A stretch of DNA of 15,958 nucleotides from PALSA-505 sp036495485 (lineage in GTDB: Bacteria; Actinomycetota; Actinomycetes; Streptosporangiales; Streptosporangiaceae): contig DASXMU010000007.1 of the NCBI GenBank assembly GCA_036495485.1, positions 1 through 15,958 of the forward strand. Reading direction: 5' to 3'. The position numbers and the translations under genes were made by a program. Below, one piece after another: positions 8,020-14,672 of this stretch. Position 1 is the first letter of the stretch. Each line of letters starts with the position of its first letter. The notes below the pieces were generated by a model, which was not told the DNA's origin, made no database searches, and saw only the letters and a list, made by a program, of their open reading frames with translations.

Positions 8020-9120
8020 ATGGAGGATTCCCAGTTGCCGGCCGGCCTGGCCGGGCAGATCGCGCACCTGGAGCAGATCGATGAGGAGCGTGCCGGGCAG
8101 TTGCGGCATGAAGCGCTGACCGCCCCGGTGCCCTGGACCGCCGAGTACGGGCTGTACCAGTCGGGCGGCTGGTGGACGGCATCCCTGATGAACGCCACAG
8201 GTAACGCGGCGGACGTGACGATCCGCGATTGCGACGCAGCGCCCACGGACTTGCTGAAACACATGCCTGCCACCGCAGAGCTGCTGGCCGGGCTGGGCCT
8301 GTCGTACATGTGGGTGCGGCTGGCCCGGCTGGAGCCGAACGCGTTCTTGTGGGAACACCGGGACTACCACGAGCTGCACCAGGTCGAACGGCACCGTCTG
8401 CACCTGCCGCTGCGGACCAACTCCTCCGCGTTCCTGGTCACCGGAGGCACCAAGGTTCACCTGGCGGCTGGCGGGCTCTGGCGGCTGGCCCCGGCGCATG
8501 CCCACGGAGTCTGCAATCTCCTCGGCCCGGACCGGATCCACCTGATCGCGGACGTTTACCCCGATGGTGCCTACCGCCGGCTCGCCGCAAAGGCGTCACT
8601 GCACCGTTCGCAGATCGAGCCACTTCCGGCTGCCCCGCCGAATGTGCTGAATGACCGCCTCGCTGCCGCCCGCCGGCTCGCCTCTCGCGGATTCACCGAT
8701 GCGGCCGAACGGCTCCTGCTCCGGCTCTTTTACCGCCATGCCATGCCCGAAGGCACGATCTATGACCTGATCGCCCAGATGTATGCGGGATCCGGCGATT
8801 CCCAGACCGCGAGCCGCTGGCTGTCGACGAAGAACACGCTATTGGCCCACGGGCCCGCTCCCGGGCCGCCGCCAGATGACAAGGAGACAGAGGAGAAGTT
8901 ACAACAGGCCCGCCGCCGCAGCACCCCCCACCAGACATTACGGATATTTCAGTTATTGTCCGACCATTCGTTCTGTGTAGCGGGTGAGGCCGTCGGCGAG
9001 GCTTTCGGCGTCGCCGCTCAGGGCGGCGGGGAGGGCTTGCTGCAGGGCGAAGGTGGCCGCGATGACCCGGGCGTCCGCGATGGCGGGACAGCGGCCGGCC
9101 TGCCGTTGCCGGTCGAGTGA
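8020..9120 (+). CDS. Aspartyl/asparaginyl beta-hydroxylase-like Fe(II)/2-oxoglutarate dioxygenase
   Basis: Predicted iron- and 2-oxoglutarate-dependent hydroxylase, 366 residues from the ATG at 8020 (GGAGGG 6 bases upstream; the frame is open further upstream but without a ribosome site). The metal triad is readable: His113 and Asp115 in LWEHRDYHEL, and His162 in AHGVCN. Arg172 in GPDRIHLIADVY is the expected 2-oxoglutarate anchor, and RHRLHLPLRTN fits the family. The catalytic domain ends near residue 185. Behind it is a helical stretch (DRLAAARRLASRGFTDAAERLL, read in pieces) resembling a tetratrico-type pair, then a charged linker. The last 55 residues lie antisense to the phosphotransferase gene, look low-complexity, and are probably an accidental extension after loss of an earlier stop. 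The substrate, free amino acid or peptide, is unknown. Confidence 0.78.
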   Translation: MEDSQLPAGLAGQIAHLEQIDEERAGQLRHEALTAPVPWTAEYGLYQSGGWWTASLMNATGNAADVTIRDCDAAPTDLLKHMPATAELLAGLGLSYMWVRLARLEPNAFLWEHRDYHELHQVERHRLHLPLRTNSSAFLVTGGTKVHLAAGGLWRLAPAHAHGVCNLLGPDRIHLIADVYPDGAYRRLAAKASLHRSQIEPLPAAPPNVLNDRLAAARRLASRGFTDAAERLLLRLFYRHAMPEGTIYDLIAQMYAGSGDSQTASRWLSTKNTLLAHGPAPGPPPDDKETEEKLQQARRRSTPHQTLRIFQLLSDHSFCVAGEAVGEAFGVAAQGGGEGLLQGEGGRDDPGVRDGGTAAGLPLPVE

Positions 9121-9828
9121 TCCGGCCAGCGGCCAGCCGAACGTGACGGCCAGCGAGGCCAGGTCGTCGGCCTGGCTGCCGATGCGGGCCTCGTCCCAGT
9201 CGATGATCCCGGTGAGGCGGAAGCCGGGCGCTGTGGCGGTCCAGAGCAGGTTGGTGCCGCCGAGATCGGCGTGCACGAGCGCGTCGCCGGCCGGGTCGAC
9301 TGCCTTCACCGCGGCCAGCTCGGCGTCGGCCAGGCGCCGTCCCGAGTCTGACATCAGCGGGAACAGGACCCGTTCAACCTCGTCGGCGAAGCGTTCCCAG
9401 CCGTCCGGATCGGCGCGTGGCACGGCTGCGGCCACCGCGGGGTGCGTGCCCAGCTTGGCGAGCGTGTCCAGGGCCCGGGCCAGTTCCGCGAGCACCCCTG
9501 GGGAACGGGCCTCGTCGCGGCCGAGCTGCCGGCCGGGCAACCGGCGCAGTGCGGCGTGGCAGCGCCCGAGCGGCTGGCTCATGTCGGGCTCGGCCAGCGG
9601 CGCCGGGATCGTCGCGGCCAGCTCCGCGTCGATACTGCCGAGAACACTCAGCAGGGCCATCCGGCCGGGCAGCGCGCGGCGGGATTCCTCGTCCCGGGGG
9701 AACCGGTAGGCGACGTCATCATGCAGCACCACGTCGTGGAACTGGCCCCGCTGCAGGCGGGCCGCGTCCGCGCTGGCGCCGAGGCCCAGAACGGAAAGGT
9801 AGGAGCCCAGCGTGCGATCGATGCGCAT
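8953..9828 (-). CDS. Aminoglycoside-phosphotransferase (APH)-family kinase
   Basis: Predicted small-molecule kinase of 291 residues with a protein-kinase-like fold. The catalytic loop is LVHADLGGTNLLW, with His186, Asp188 and Asn193 in the HxDxxxxN layout; the metal-binding Asp210 is in GIIDWDEA. The N-terminal lobe is partly visible (ARLQRGQFHDVVLHDDVAYRFPRDEES), with a hydrophobic ATP-lobe strand. The true substrate need not be an antibiotic: most family members of this type phosphorylate other hydroxyl compounds. The ATG at 9828 has no clear Shine-Dalgarno; the gene may be leaderless or start elsewhere nearby. It converges with the hydroxylase gene and overlaps its 3' end by 168 bases. Confidence 0.87.
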   Translation of the reverse strand: MRIDRTLGSYLSVLGLGASADAARLQRGQFHDVVLHDDVAYRFPRDEESRRALPGRMALLSVLGSIDAELAATIPAPLAEPDMSQPLGRCHAALRRLPGRQLGRDEARSPGVLAELARALDTLAKLGTHPAVAAAVPRADPDGWERFADEVERVLFPLMSDSGRRLADAELAAVKAVDPAGDALVHADLGGTNLLWTATAPGFRLTGIIDWDEARIGSQADDLASLAVTFGWPLAGSLDRQRQAGRCPAIADARVIAATFALQQALPAALSGDAESLADGLTRYTERMVGQ

Positions 9829-9855
9829 CCGCAGAGAGTAATGCCGGCACTGTTT

Positions 9856-9898
9856 CCGTTAAAACCAAAAAAATCAGCGTACGAGCATGGGTTAACGG
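9856..9898. repeat. Inverted repeat in AT-rich stretch upstream of the phosphotransferase
   Basis: CCGTTAA (9856-9862) and TTAACGG (9892-9898) are perfect 7-base inverted arms separated by 29 bases of AT-rich sequence that includes a seven-A run. It lies just 5' of the phosphotransferase gene and close to the racemase fossil. It could be a control site of the former or a scar of the event that truncated the latter. Confidence 0.3.
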
Positions 9899-9910
9899 TT
9901 CCTCCGTTGC

Positions 9911-10151
9911 GGCGACAGCGCGCGCCTGCCAGCCGTCCCGTTGCCCGGTCTGCACATCGCCGGGGTGGTCTCCGGCCAGGCCGCGGCCGACGGGCACGAG
10001 CGGATCGGCGTGCTCGGCATCAGCTACACCATGGACGGCCCGCTCTATCCACGGGCGTTCGCGGCCCCGGGGCATCGAAGCGGAAGTCTTCGCCGTCGCC
10101 GTGGCGGAGTGCCCCATGCCGGCCTGGCGCGGCGGGCCTGACCCGGCCTAG
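9911..10151 (+). pseudogene. Fossil of an aspartate/glutamate racemase gene
   Basis: A 5'- and 3'-truncated, frameshifted remnant. One frame reads LPAVPLPGLHIAGVVSG, then ADGHERIGVLGISYTMDGPL, then YPRAFAA. This matches the Asp/Glu racemase stretch with 'PLLHI', 'GLLGTRxTMEGxFY' and a following 'RGIEV' segment. After GCC at 10064-10066 one extra C in the CCCC run (10065-10068) shifts the frame, and RGIEAEVFAVAVAE continues in the next frame to a stop at 10149-10151. The N-terminal half including the first catalytic cysteine and the C-terminal domain are missing, and a stop codon lies just upstream at 9893. The intact enzyme would interconvert L- and D-amino acids for cell-wall precursors. The remaining 160 bases to the next gene hold no clear gene. 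Confidence 0.7.
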
Positions 10152-10310
10152 CGGAGCGCTGGCTGGCAGACTTTGCGGGTGACCGAGGGCGTGACCAGCG
10201 TGCAGGCGGCGGTTGCTGGTGGCCAGCGTGATCGTTTTGGCTTAGGAAATCACCCCATCGTCTATCATTTAGGGACGAAAGGTGCTTAAGTATCGTTGCG
10301 GGGAGGGTGG

Positions 10311-10934
10311 ATGGGCGGGTTGACTGGTGCGGTGTTTGCCGCAGATGAGGCATTGCTGCCAGATCTGGACCGCTACGAAGAGCGCTACAGGCTGACCGGC
10401 CGCGCTGTCTTCGGCTTGGCCGTCAGCCTCCTGGTGATCGGCCTTGGCTTCTTCTGGCATTCACCGATGATCCTCATGGTAATCGCGATCGTGCTCGGCA
10501 TTCTCATCGCGCAGGGGGCGGGCGCGGTCGATCTGGCCCGGCGCAGGATCGCGTTCCGGGTCGACAGGGAAGGCGTCGCGCTCGGTGCCGTCCCGGACAA
10601 GCTGACGGTGCGCCGCGGTTCGCCCTTGTTCATCCCCTGGACGGACGTCAAGAGCATCATCCTTTACCAGTCCAGCCCACAGGCCAAGGGCAACCATGTC
10701 CCGGTGCCGTGCATCGGGGTGCAGCGCAAGGAAGGCGCCACGCCGCTGCTGTGGGGCAACGAGCAGGCGCCTGGCTGCCCGGTTCCCGGCGTGCCGACCT
10801 GGGCGACCCGGCGGGTCGTCGGCTGGCGGCTTGACCACGGCCGGCTGGCGGCCGTGGTCGCGGCGGTGGCGCCGGGAGTCACGATCGTCGACACCGCCGC
10901 CCCGGCTGTGGAGCCCGGCCAGAGCGCGGCGTGA
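10311..10934 (+). CDS. Two-helix membrane protein of unknown function
   Basis: I do not recognise a named family. 208 residues. The N-terminus (LPDLDRYEERYRLTGR) is soluble and charged. Two hydrophobic helices follow at about residues 32-49 and 53-70, joined by a very short turn. The rest (RRIAFRVDREGVALGAVP, then PLFIPWTDVKSIILYQ) is a beta-rich cytoplasmic-type domain resembling bacterial PH-like domains that follow a helical hairpin in actinobacterial membrane proteins. I chose the ATG at 10311 because of the GGAGG 4 bases upstream; a TTG at 10296 is less likely. Its stop overlaps the start of the methyltransferase by 4 bases (GTGA), so the two form an operon. Confidence 0.8.
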   Translation: MGGLTGAVFAADEALLPDLDRYEERYRLTGRAVFGLAVSLLVIGLGFFWHSPMILMVIAIVLGILIAQGAGAVDLARRRIAFRVDREGVALGAVPDKLTVRRGSPLFIPWTDVKSIILYQSSPQAKGNHVPVPCIGVQRKEGATPLLWGNEQAPGCPVPGVPTWATRRVVGWRLDHGRLAAVVAAVAPGVTIVDTAAPAVEPGQSAA

Positions 10935-11716
10935 CCAGCTTCGAAGAGTTGCTGGCCGAAGGAGCCGCGGTCCCGGTGGCGGGCTGGGACTTCTCCTGGT
11001 TCCAGGGCCGGGCCACCGAAGAACGGCCACCGTGGGGTTATGCCAGGCTGCTCGGCGAGCGGATGGCCGCACTGGCCGGGGTGCCAGGGGCGGCGGCGCT
11101 GGACCTGCAGACCGGCGGCGGTGAGGTGCTCGCCTCGGTGCCCGCCGCGCCGCCGGCGCTGGTTGCGACGGAATCCTGGCCACCCAACATCGAGGTGGCC
11201 AGGCGCAACCTCGCGGCGCTCGGCGGGCGCGTGGTGGAGGTGCCGGACTGCGACGCCGGCCTGCCCTTCGCCGGCGCGACGTTCGACCTGGTCGTCAGCC
11301 GTCACCCGGTCTGCGTGCGGTGGGATGAGGTCGCGCGGGTCCTGAAGCCGGGCGGCACGTACTTCTCGCAGGACGTGGGCGATGGCTCGGTGCGCGAGCT
11401 GACCGAGTTCCTGATGGGACCCCAGCCGCCGCAGGACGGGCCGACCCGCGACCCCAAATGGTCGGTGATCGACGCCGAGGCCGCCGGGCTCACCATGGTG
11501 GATCTACGCGAGTTCAGCGGCCGGATGGAGTTCCGCGACATAGCGGCGGTCATCCATTTCCTCCGGAAGGTCATCTGGATCGTGCCGGATTTCAGCGTGG
11601 AAACCTACCGCGACCGGCTGCGCGCACTGCACGAGCGGATCGAGACCAGCGGGCCGTTCGTGGCGACCAGCGTACGGTTCCTTTTCGAGGCAAGAAAGCC
11701 ACCGGCCGACGGGTAG
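10931..11716 (+). CDS. Class I SAM-dependent methyltransferase
   Basis: Predicted cytoplasmic methyltransferase of 261 residues. The SAM-binding loop reads AALDLQTGGGEVL (about residues 55-67), with Gln replacing the usual Gly in LDLGTG. Post-loop features follow: LVATESWPPNIEVARRNLAA for the acidic ribose-binding position, DLPF-like DAGLPFAGATFDLVVSRHP, then VARVLKPGGTYFSQDVG, which is the typical strand before the acceptor region. The C-terminal part (DIAAVIHFLRKVIWIVPDF) is like methyltransferases of small molecules, but the acceptor is unknown. It is coupled to the membrane protein gene by the 4-base GTGA overlap, and converges with the next minus-strand gene 29 bases away. Confidence 0.87.
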   Translation: MTSFEELLAEGAAVPVAGWDFSWFQGRATEERPPWGYARLLGERMAALAGVPGAAALDLQTGGGEVLASVPAAPPALVATESWPPNIEVARRNLAALGGRVVEVPDCDAGLPFAGATFDLVVSRHPVCVRWDEVARVLKPGGTYFSQDVGDGSVRELTEFLMGPQPPQDGPTRDPKWSVIDAEAAGLTMVDLREFSGRMEFRDIAAVIHFLRKVIWIVPDFSVETYRDRLRALHERIETSGPFVATSVRFLFEARKPPADG

Positions 11717-11745
11717 TCCCGGCCCAATCCGCATTCGCCACGCGG

Positions 11746-12546
11746 TTACCTGGCGACCTTCACCGGCAGTTCTGTGCGGCCGCCGGGCAGTTCCGTCCCT
11801 GTCGTGGCCAGGACCCTCGCCGTTGCGGGCGCAGCGGCTGGCTGGGTGGCCGGCTGGGCGGCCGGCACTGGGACGGCTTCCTGGGCCCCTCGCTTCTGGG
11901 CAGCGGCGCCGAAGTAGTCGGCTCCCTTGTGGCGTGGGTTGTCGGTGCCCCAGTGCCGGACCCGGGACTGGGGCACCAGCAGGGGAATGTGCTTGGAGCA
12001 GTGGATATACGCCTCTGTGATCCGCACCAGCACCCACTGGACCGGCCGCCGCCCGGAATGCGTCGCCTGGTCGGGCAGGTCACAATCGAGTTCCTGCATG
12101 TGCGCTGGTGTGACGATTTCAGCGTTGCCGTTGACATGCAGCCCAATGAGGTCGCGGCTGAAGTCGGCCATGAATATGCCGATGTGCGGGTTCTCCAGGA
12201 GATTGCCCAGGCTCGCCATGACGCCGTTGCCCCGGTACTCGGGATAGGCGATGGTGTGCTCGTCGAGCACCCGCACGAAACCGGGCGTCCCGGCCCGGAA
12301 GCTGCAGTCGCATTCACCGCCCGCGTCGCTCGTGGCGACGAACGCCATCTCCATGCGTCCGATGAACTCCACCATCGTCGGAGTCAGCTGGTCGCTGAGC
12401 TGATTGCCGTAGAAGTTGTTGGCGCGGTCCGTCGTGCCGTACCGCTCCTGCAGGATGTGCTCGCCGCGCGATCCGGGCCGCGACAGGTCGTCGCCACGCC
12501 TGCCATTCCGCAGGCGTCCCCTTGCGGGGAAGTTGAGCACCTTCAT
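11746..12546 (-). CDS. Pyridoxamine 5'-phosphate oxidase-fold flavin-binding protein
   Basis: 266 residues. The middle part shows the split-barrel features: FIGRMEMAFVATSDAGGECDCSFR (in pieces), TIAYPEYRGNGVMASLGNLLENPHIGIFM and LIGLHVNGNAEIV, where pyridoxamine-oxidase-like proteins bind FMN or F420. RITEAYIHCSKHIPLL is the conserved C-terminal helix and strand of the same family. The first 30 or so residues (GRLRNGRRGDDLSRPGSRGE) and the last 40 (AAQPATQPAAAPATA stretch) are extensions, the latter Ala/Pro-rich and likely disordered. The ATG start is backed by a purine-rich AAGGGGGGGG ribosome site. Enzymes of this group are typically oxidoreductases or stress proteins; the substrate cannot be named. 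Its leader contains two strong stem-loops. Confidence 0.85.
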   Translation of the reverse strand: MKVLNFPARGRLRNGRRGDDLSRPGSRGEHILQERYGTTDRANNFYGNQLSDQLTPTMVEFIGRMEMAFVATSDAGGECDCSFRAGTPGFVRVLDEHTIAYPEYRGNGVMASLGNLLENPHIGIFMADFSRDLIGLHVNGNAEIVTPAHMQELDCDLPDQATHSGRRPVQWVLVRITEAYIHCSKHIPLLVPQSRVRHWGTDNPRHKGADYFGAAAQKRGAQEAVPVPAAQPATQPAAAPATARVLATTGTELPGGRTELPVKVAR

Positions 12547-12575
12547 GGGCCCCCCCCTTCGGGCATCCGCTGCGG

Positions 12576-12638
12576 CCCTCGGCAGCGGGGAGGCCGTTGG
12601 TCCCGCTGCCGAGGGGGTGCAGCACCGTCATGTGCTGC
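12576..12638 (-). promoter_or_regulatory. Double stem-loop in the leader of the pyridoxamine-oxidase-fold gene
   Basis: The first stem has perfect 14-base arms: CCCTCGGCAGCGGG (12576-12589) and CCCGCTGCCGAGGG (12602-12615) with a 12-base loop. Three bases further is a second perfect stem with 7-base arms: GCAGCAC (12619-12625) and GTGCTGC (12632-12638) with a 6-base loop. They end about 30 bases before the ribosome-site side of the minus-strand ATG at 12546. No U-run follows. They may be an attenuator or a terminator protecting the gene, or bounds of an inserted piece. Confidence 0.55.
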
Positions 12639-12680
12639 TATCAGCCTGGCCAGTTGTCTTGCAGCGACCTTGACGCCTGA

Positions 12681-12818
12681 CTTGCACCCCAGGTCACGGC
12701 ACGATTCGGGGTTCGGCAGCACCGCATCAACGGACGCTTCGCCCACAACGCCTGCGACTTCGGAGACTTGGTCCTGAACGCCGCCACCTGGCTGCTGCAC
12801 CGCCGCCCCGCCTTGTAG
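12681..12818 (+). pseudogene. C-terminal remnant of an unidentified protein, possibly a transposase
   Basis: After a stop at 12678 one frame is open to TAG at 12816-12818 without any start codon and ribosome site. It reads coherently: VTARFGVRQHRINGRFAHN then ACDFGDLVLNAATWLLHRRP, an amphipathic helix followed by a short basic tail, which looks like a protein C-terminus. I suspect a transposase end, but I could not place it in a family, and it may be chance. It ends 10 bases before the next gene. Confidence 0.3.
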
Positions 12819-12828
12819 CGTCGGCGGT

Positions 12829-13056
12829 ATGACGACGGCTCAGGACTTCGCGTCCTCCACCGAGCGGGAAGCGCTGTGCGGGTTCCTCGATCTGCAGCGC
12901 GCGGCTTTGATCCGGAAGGTGCAAGGTGTCAGCGATGCCGACGCCCGCAGGACTCCCACGGCGAGTTCGTTGTCATTGCTCGGGTTGCTCAAGCACTCAG
13001 CATTCTGGGAGCGCAGGTGGTTCCAGATCATCGTGGCGGGCCGTTCGACGGCATAG
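12829..13056 (+). pseudogene. Truncated DinB/DUF664-family gene
   Basis: The N-terminal 65 residues fit the DUF664 branch of the DinB superfamily: EREALCGFLDLQRAALIRKV, VSDADARRTPTASSLSLLGL and LKHSAFWERRWFQ, with the conserved histidine in the LKH motif that helps form the metal site. Intact members are about 160-180 residues, four-helix-bundle proteins of thiol-related or unknown function. Here the frame ends after 75 residues, soon after a degraded GRS motif, so helices 3 and 4 and the other metal-binding histidines are missing. The ATG has no strong ribosome site. It may still make a short peptide, but the enzyme is surely broken. Confidence 0.7.
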
Positions 13057-13158
13057 CTGGCTGCCAGAACACCGTGCCGCAGCACTAGACCCAGCTGGTT
13101 GTAACAGGTCAGACGAAAATCAGGTGACCGCGGTGCACCCTCTGAGTAGGGTTGGCCG

Positions 13159-13647
13159 GTGCCTGAGCTGCAGCGCCTGCGCGCCGACCATGCCCCGGCT
13201 GTCCTGGCTTTCGAACTGGCGAACCGCGCCTACTTCACCACCTTCATCTCCGACCGCGGCGATGAGTTCTACGACCAGTTCACCGAGCGGCATGACGCCT
13301 TGCTGGCTGAACAGCAGGCTGGTACCTGCGCTTTTCACCTGCTCGTCGGCGAGGATGGCTCCGTACTCGGCCGGTTCAACCTGGTCGACATCGAGGACGG
13401 TGCGGCCGAGCTCGGCTACCGGGTCGCGCAGCATGTCGCCGGCCGCGGCGTGGCGACCGCGACCGTACGGGAACTGTGCCAGCTGGCGGCAGGGCAGTAC
13501 GGGCTGCGCATACTCAAGGCGGCGGTCACCCACGATAATGTCGCGTCCCAGAAGGTGCTGACCAAGGCCGGGTTCCACCCGGTCGGCCCGGCCAATCCCG
13601 GCGGCCGGCCGGGCACCTGGTATCAGCGCGACCTGGCCGCCGGCTGA
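13159..13647 (+). CDS. GNAT-family N-acetyltransferase (RimJ/RimL-like)
   Basis: 162 residues, typical of small GNAT enzymes that acetylate amines such as ribosomal-protein N-termini or small molecules. The motif A strand and pyrophosphate loop read AELGYRVAQHVAGRGVATAT (about residues 83-102), with the (Q/R)xxGxG core as GRGVAT. Motif B follows as YGLRILKAAVTHDNVASQKV (about residues 115-134), including the Asn and the ASQKVLTKAGF signature of the RimJ group. The GTG start lies behind a weak AGGG, about 7 bases upstream; a leaderless start is possible. The stop codon lies at the start of a 25-base sequence that recurs about 1 kb further right. Confidence 0.85.
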   Translation: MPELQRLRADHAPAVLAFELANRAYFTTFISDRGDEFYDQFTERHDALLAEQQAGTCAFHLLVGEDGSVLGRFNLVDIEDGAAELGYRVAQHVAGRGVATATVRELCQLAAGQYGLRILKAAVTHDNVASQKVLTKAGFHPVGPANPGGRPGTWYQRDLAAG

Positions 13648-13670
13648 GGCCGTCGCTCTGTGAGGCGCGA
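13646..13670. repeat. 25-base direct repeat, left copy
   Basis: Identical to 14648-14672 over 25 bases, then one mismatch and three more matches. The right copy spans the MntA end and HepT start; the left copy sits at the stop of the GNAT gene and is followed by unrelated sequence, so it looks like a remnant of a second MntA/HepT junction or the scar of a duplication or recombination. Confidence 0.85.
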
Positions 13671-13746
13671 CGACGCCGGTTTCACGCAGTGTTGCTGGTG
13701 GTAATCATTGGCTATTGAAGGCGGCCCGGGGCACAGCTACAGCTGG

Positions 13747-14142
13747 TTATCCGCGTCGGGGGCCGCGGTACTTGCGTGCCAGAGTCGCGCCCAGGGCAGC
13801 GATCGCGACAATGACCCAGACCGCAATCACCGACCCTACGAGGTCGGATGTCGTATGCCTTGCATTAACGATCAAGACGACGATGCCGGTCAGTCCCGCG
13901 CCAACTCCGGCGCCGGCCCACATTGCCTGCTGCTGGCCTGCCTGGGAAACCTCCGCTGACGAGCCTGACCCTCGCGGGCTGGCGCCAAGCCTGGCGTCCA
14001 CCCGGCTATCGATCTCCGCGCCGATACGCTCGATCAAGCCCTCTGCGACCGCGGCGTTATAGTCGGGGCCGAGTTCGTGATGTGCTGCCGCTGCGGCGGC
14101 GATGTCGCTCCGGGTCACTTGATCCACGATCTTACGATACAT
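13747..14142 (-). CDS. Small two-helix membrane protein, hypothetical
   Basis: 131 residues with no named function that I can support. Residues 1-55 are soluble and helical (ADxxAAAAAHHELGPDYNAAVAEG type, here HHELGPDYNAAVAEGLIERI, then GAEIDSRVDARL), followed by a Ser/Gly-rich spacer. Two hydrophobic helices lie at about residues 74-93 and 101-121, and the tail is basic (RKYRGPRRG). Proteins of this plan are common conserved actinobacterial membrane proteins, and the helical amphipathic N-part may mediate self-association. The ATG at 14142 lacks a clear ribosome site, suggesting a leaderless transcript. It lies inside the roughly 1-kb segment bounded by the 25-base direct repeat. Confidence 0.72.
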   Translation of the reverse strand: MYRKIVDQVTRSDIAAAAAAHHELGPDYNAAVAEGLIERIGAEIDSRVDARLGASPRGSGSSAEVSQAGQQQAMWAGAGVGAGLTGIVVLIVNARHTTSDLVGSVIAVWVIVAIAALGATLARKYRGPRRG

Positions 14143-14205
14143 CTTGACTATTCGACGGGTCCACTACCGAACCCGCGTCGCTGCGGTGTCGGCCAGTGTG
14201 GGTAA

Positions 14206-14248
14206 CCGTGAGTCCCGTGATTCACCGCCGTGAGTCCCCCCGATTCAC
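14206..14248. promoter_or_regulatory. Two tandem dyad motifs upstream of the toxin-antitoxin locus
   Basis: CCGTGAGTCCCGTGATTCAC (14206-14225) is followed by a near-copy at 14228-14248 that differs only in the centre (one extra base and a C for T). Each copy is itself a dyad of GTGAGTC and GATTCAC around a 4- to 5-base centre (6 of 7 arm positions pair). The copies are phased by 22 bases, about two helical turns, as expected for paired operator sites. A second small direct repeat, ACGGGCAC, occurs at 14256-14263 and 14267-14274. Confidence 0.5.
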
Positions 14249-14350
14249 TACCCTGACGGGCACGCAACGGGCACAAGGGCGTGCGGCCCAGGCTAGGGGT
14301 CATCAAGCCGTGCACCGTATCCTGTGAGAGGCAACTGCGGAGGTGTGCAC

Positions 14351-14665
14351 GTGAAAGTCGATGCGCCGCGGAGGGCCGTCACGTTGGGTGAGGTCCGTGC
14401 TCACCGTGAGGAGATTCTGCAGCTAGGTGCGCAGTTTGGTGTGCACAATATCCGAGTCTTCGGATCGGTCGCCAGAGGCGAGGCGACTCCGGATAGCGAC
14501 CTGGACTTGCTGGTCGATGTCGACCGGGGCCATGGTTATCTCGATTTGGCGGGGTTTGCCCTAGGTGTTGAAGATCGACTTGGTGTCTTCACTCAGGTGG
14601 CGACTCCCCGAGGCCTGAAACTCCGGATCAGGGATCGTATCCTTCGCGAGGCCGTCGCTCTGTGA
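14351..14665 (+). CDS. mntA: MntA-like antitoxin, minimal nucleotidyltransferase (MNT domain)
   Basis: Antitoxin of the MntA/HepT (MNT-HEPN) type, about 104 residues. The nucleotidyltransferase motif GSVARGEATPDSDLDLLVD gives GS, then ten residues, then DxD, exactly the GSX10DXD pattern that coordinates metal and ATP in this family. Known members add AMP to a tyrosine of their partner HepT, silencing it. The start at 14351 is preferred because GGAGG lies 7 bases upstream; GTG at 14345 and 14324 are alternatives. It overlaps the start of the toxin remnant by 4 bases (GTGA), the usual coupled arrangement. With the toxin destroyed, it now stands as an orphan antitoxin. Confidence 0.85.
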   Translation: MKVDAPRRAVTLGEVRAHREEILQLGAQFGVHNIRVFGSVARGEATPDSDLDLLVDVDRGHGYLDLAGFALGVEDRLGVFTQVATPRGLKLRIRDRILREAVAL

Positions 14666-14672
14666 GGCGCGA
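14648..14672. repeat. 25-base direct repeat, right copy
   Basis: This copy spans the last codons of the MntA gene and the first codons of the HepT remnant. It is identical to 13646-13670. The two copies, 1,002 bases apart, bound a segment containing the two-helix membrane protein and the MntA gene. Confidence 0.85.

Noticed and set aside
8984..9709. Plus-strand frame opposite the phosphotransferase gene
   Set aside because: Ser/Arg/Ala-rich shadow; the minus strand carries the HxDxxxxN kinase motifs.
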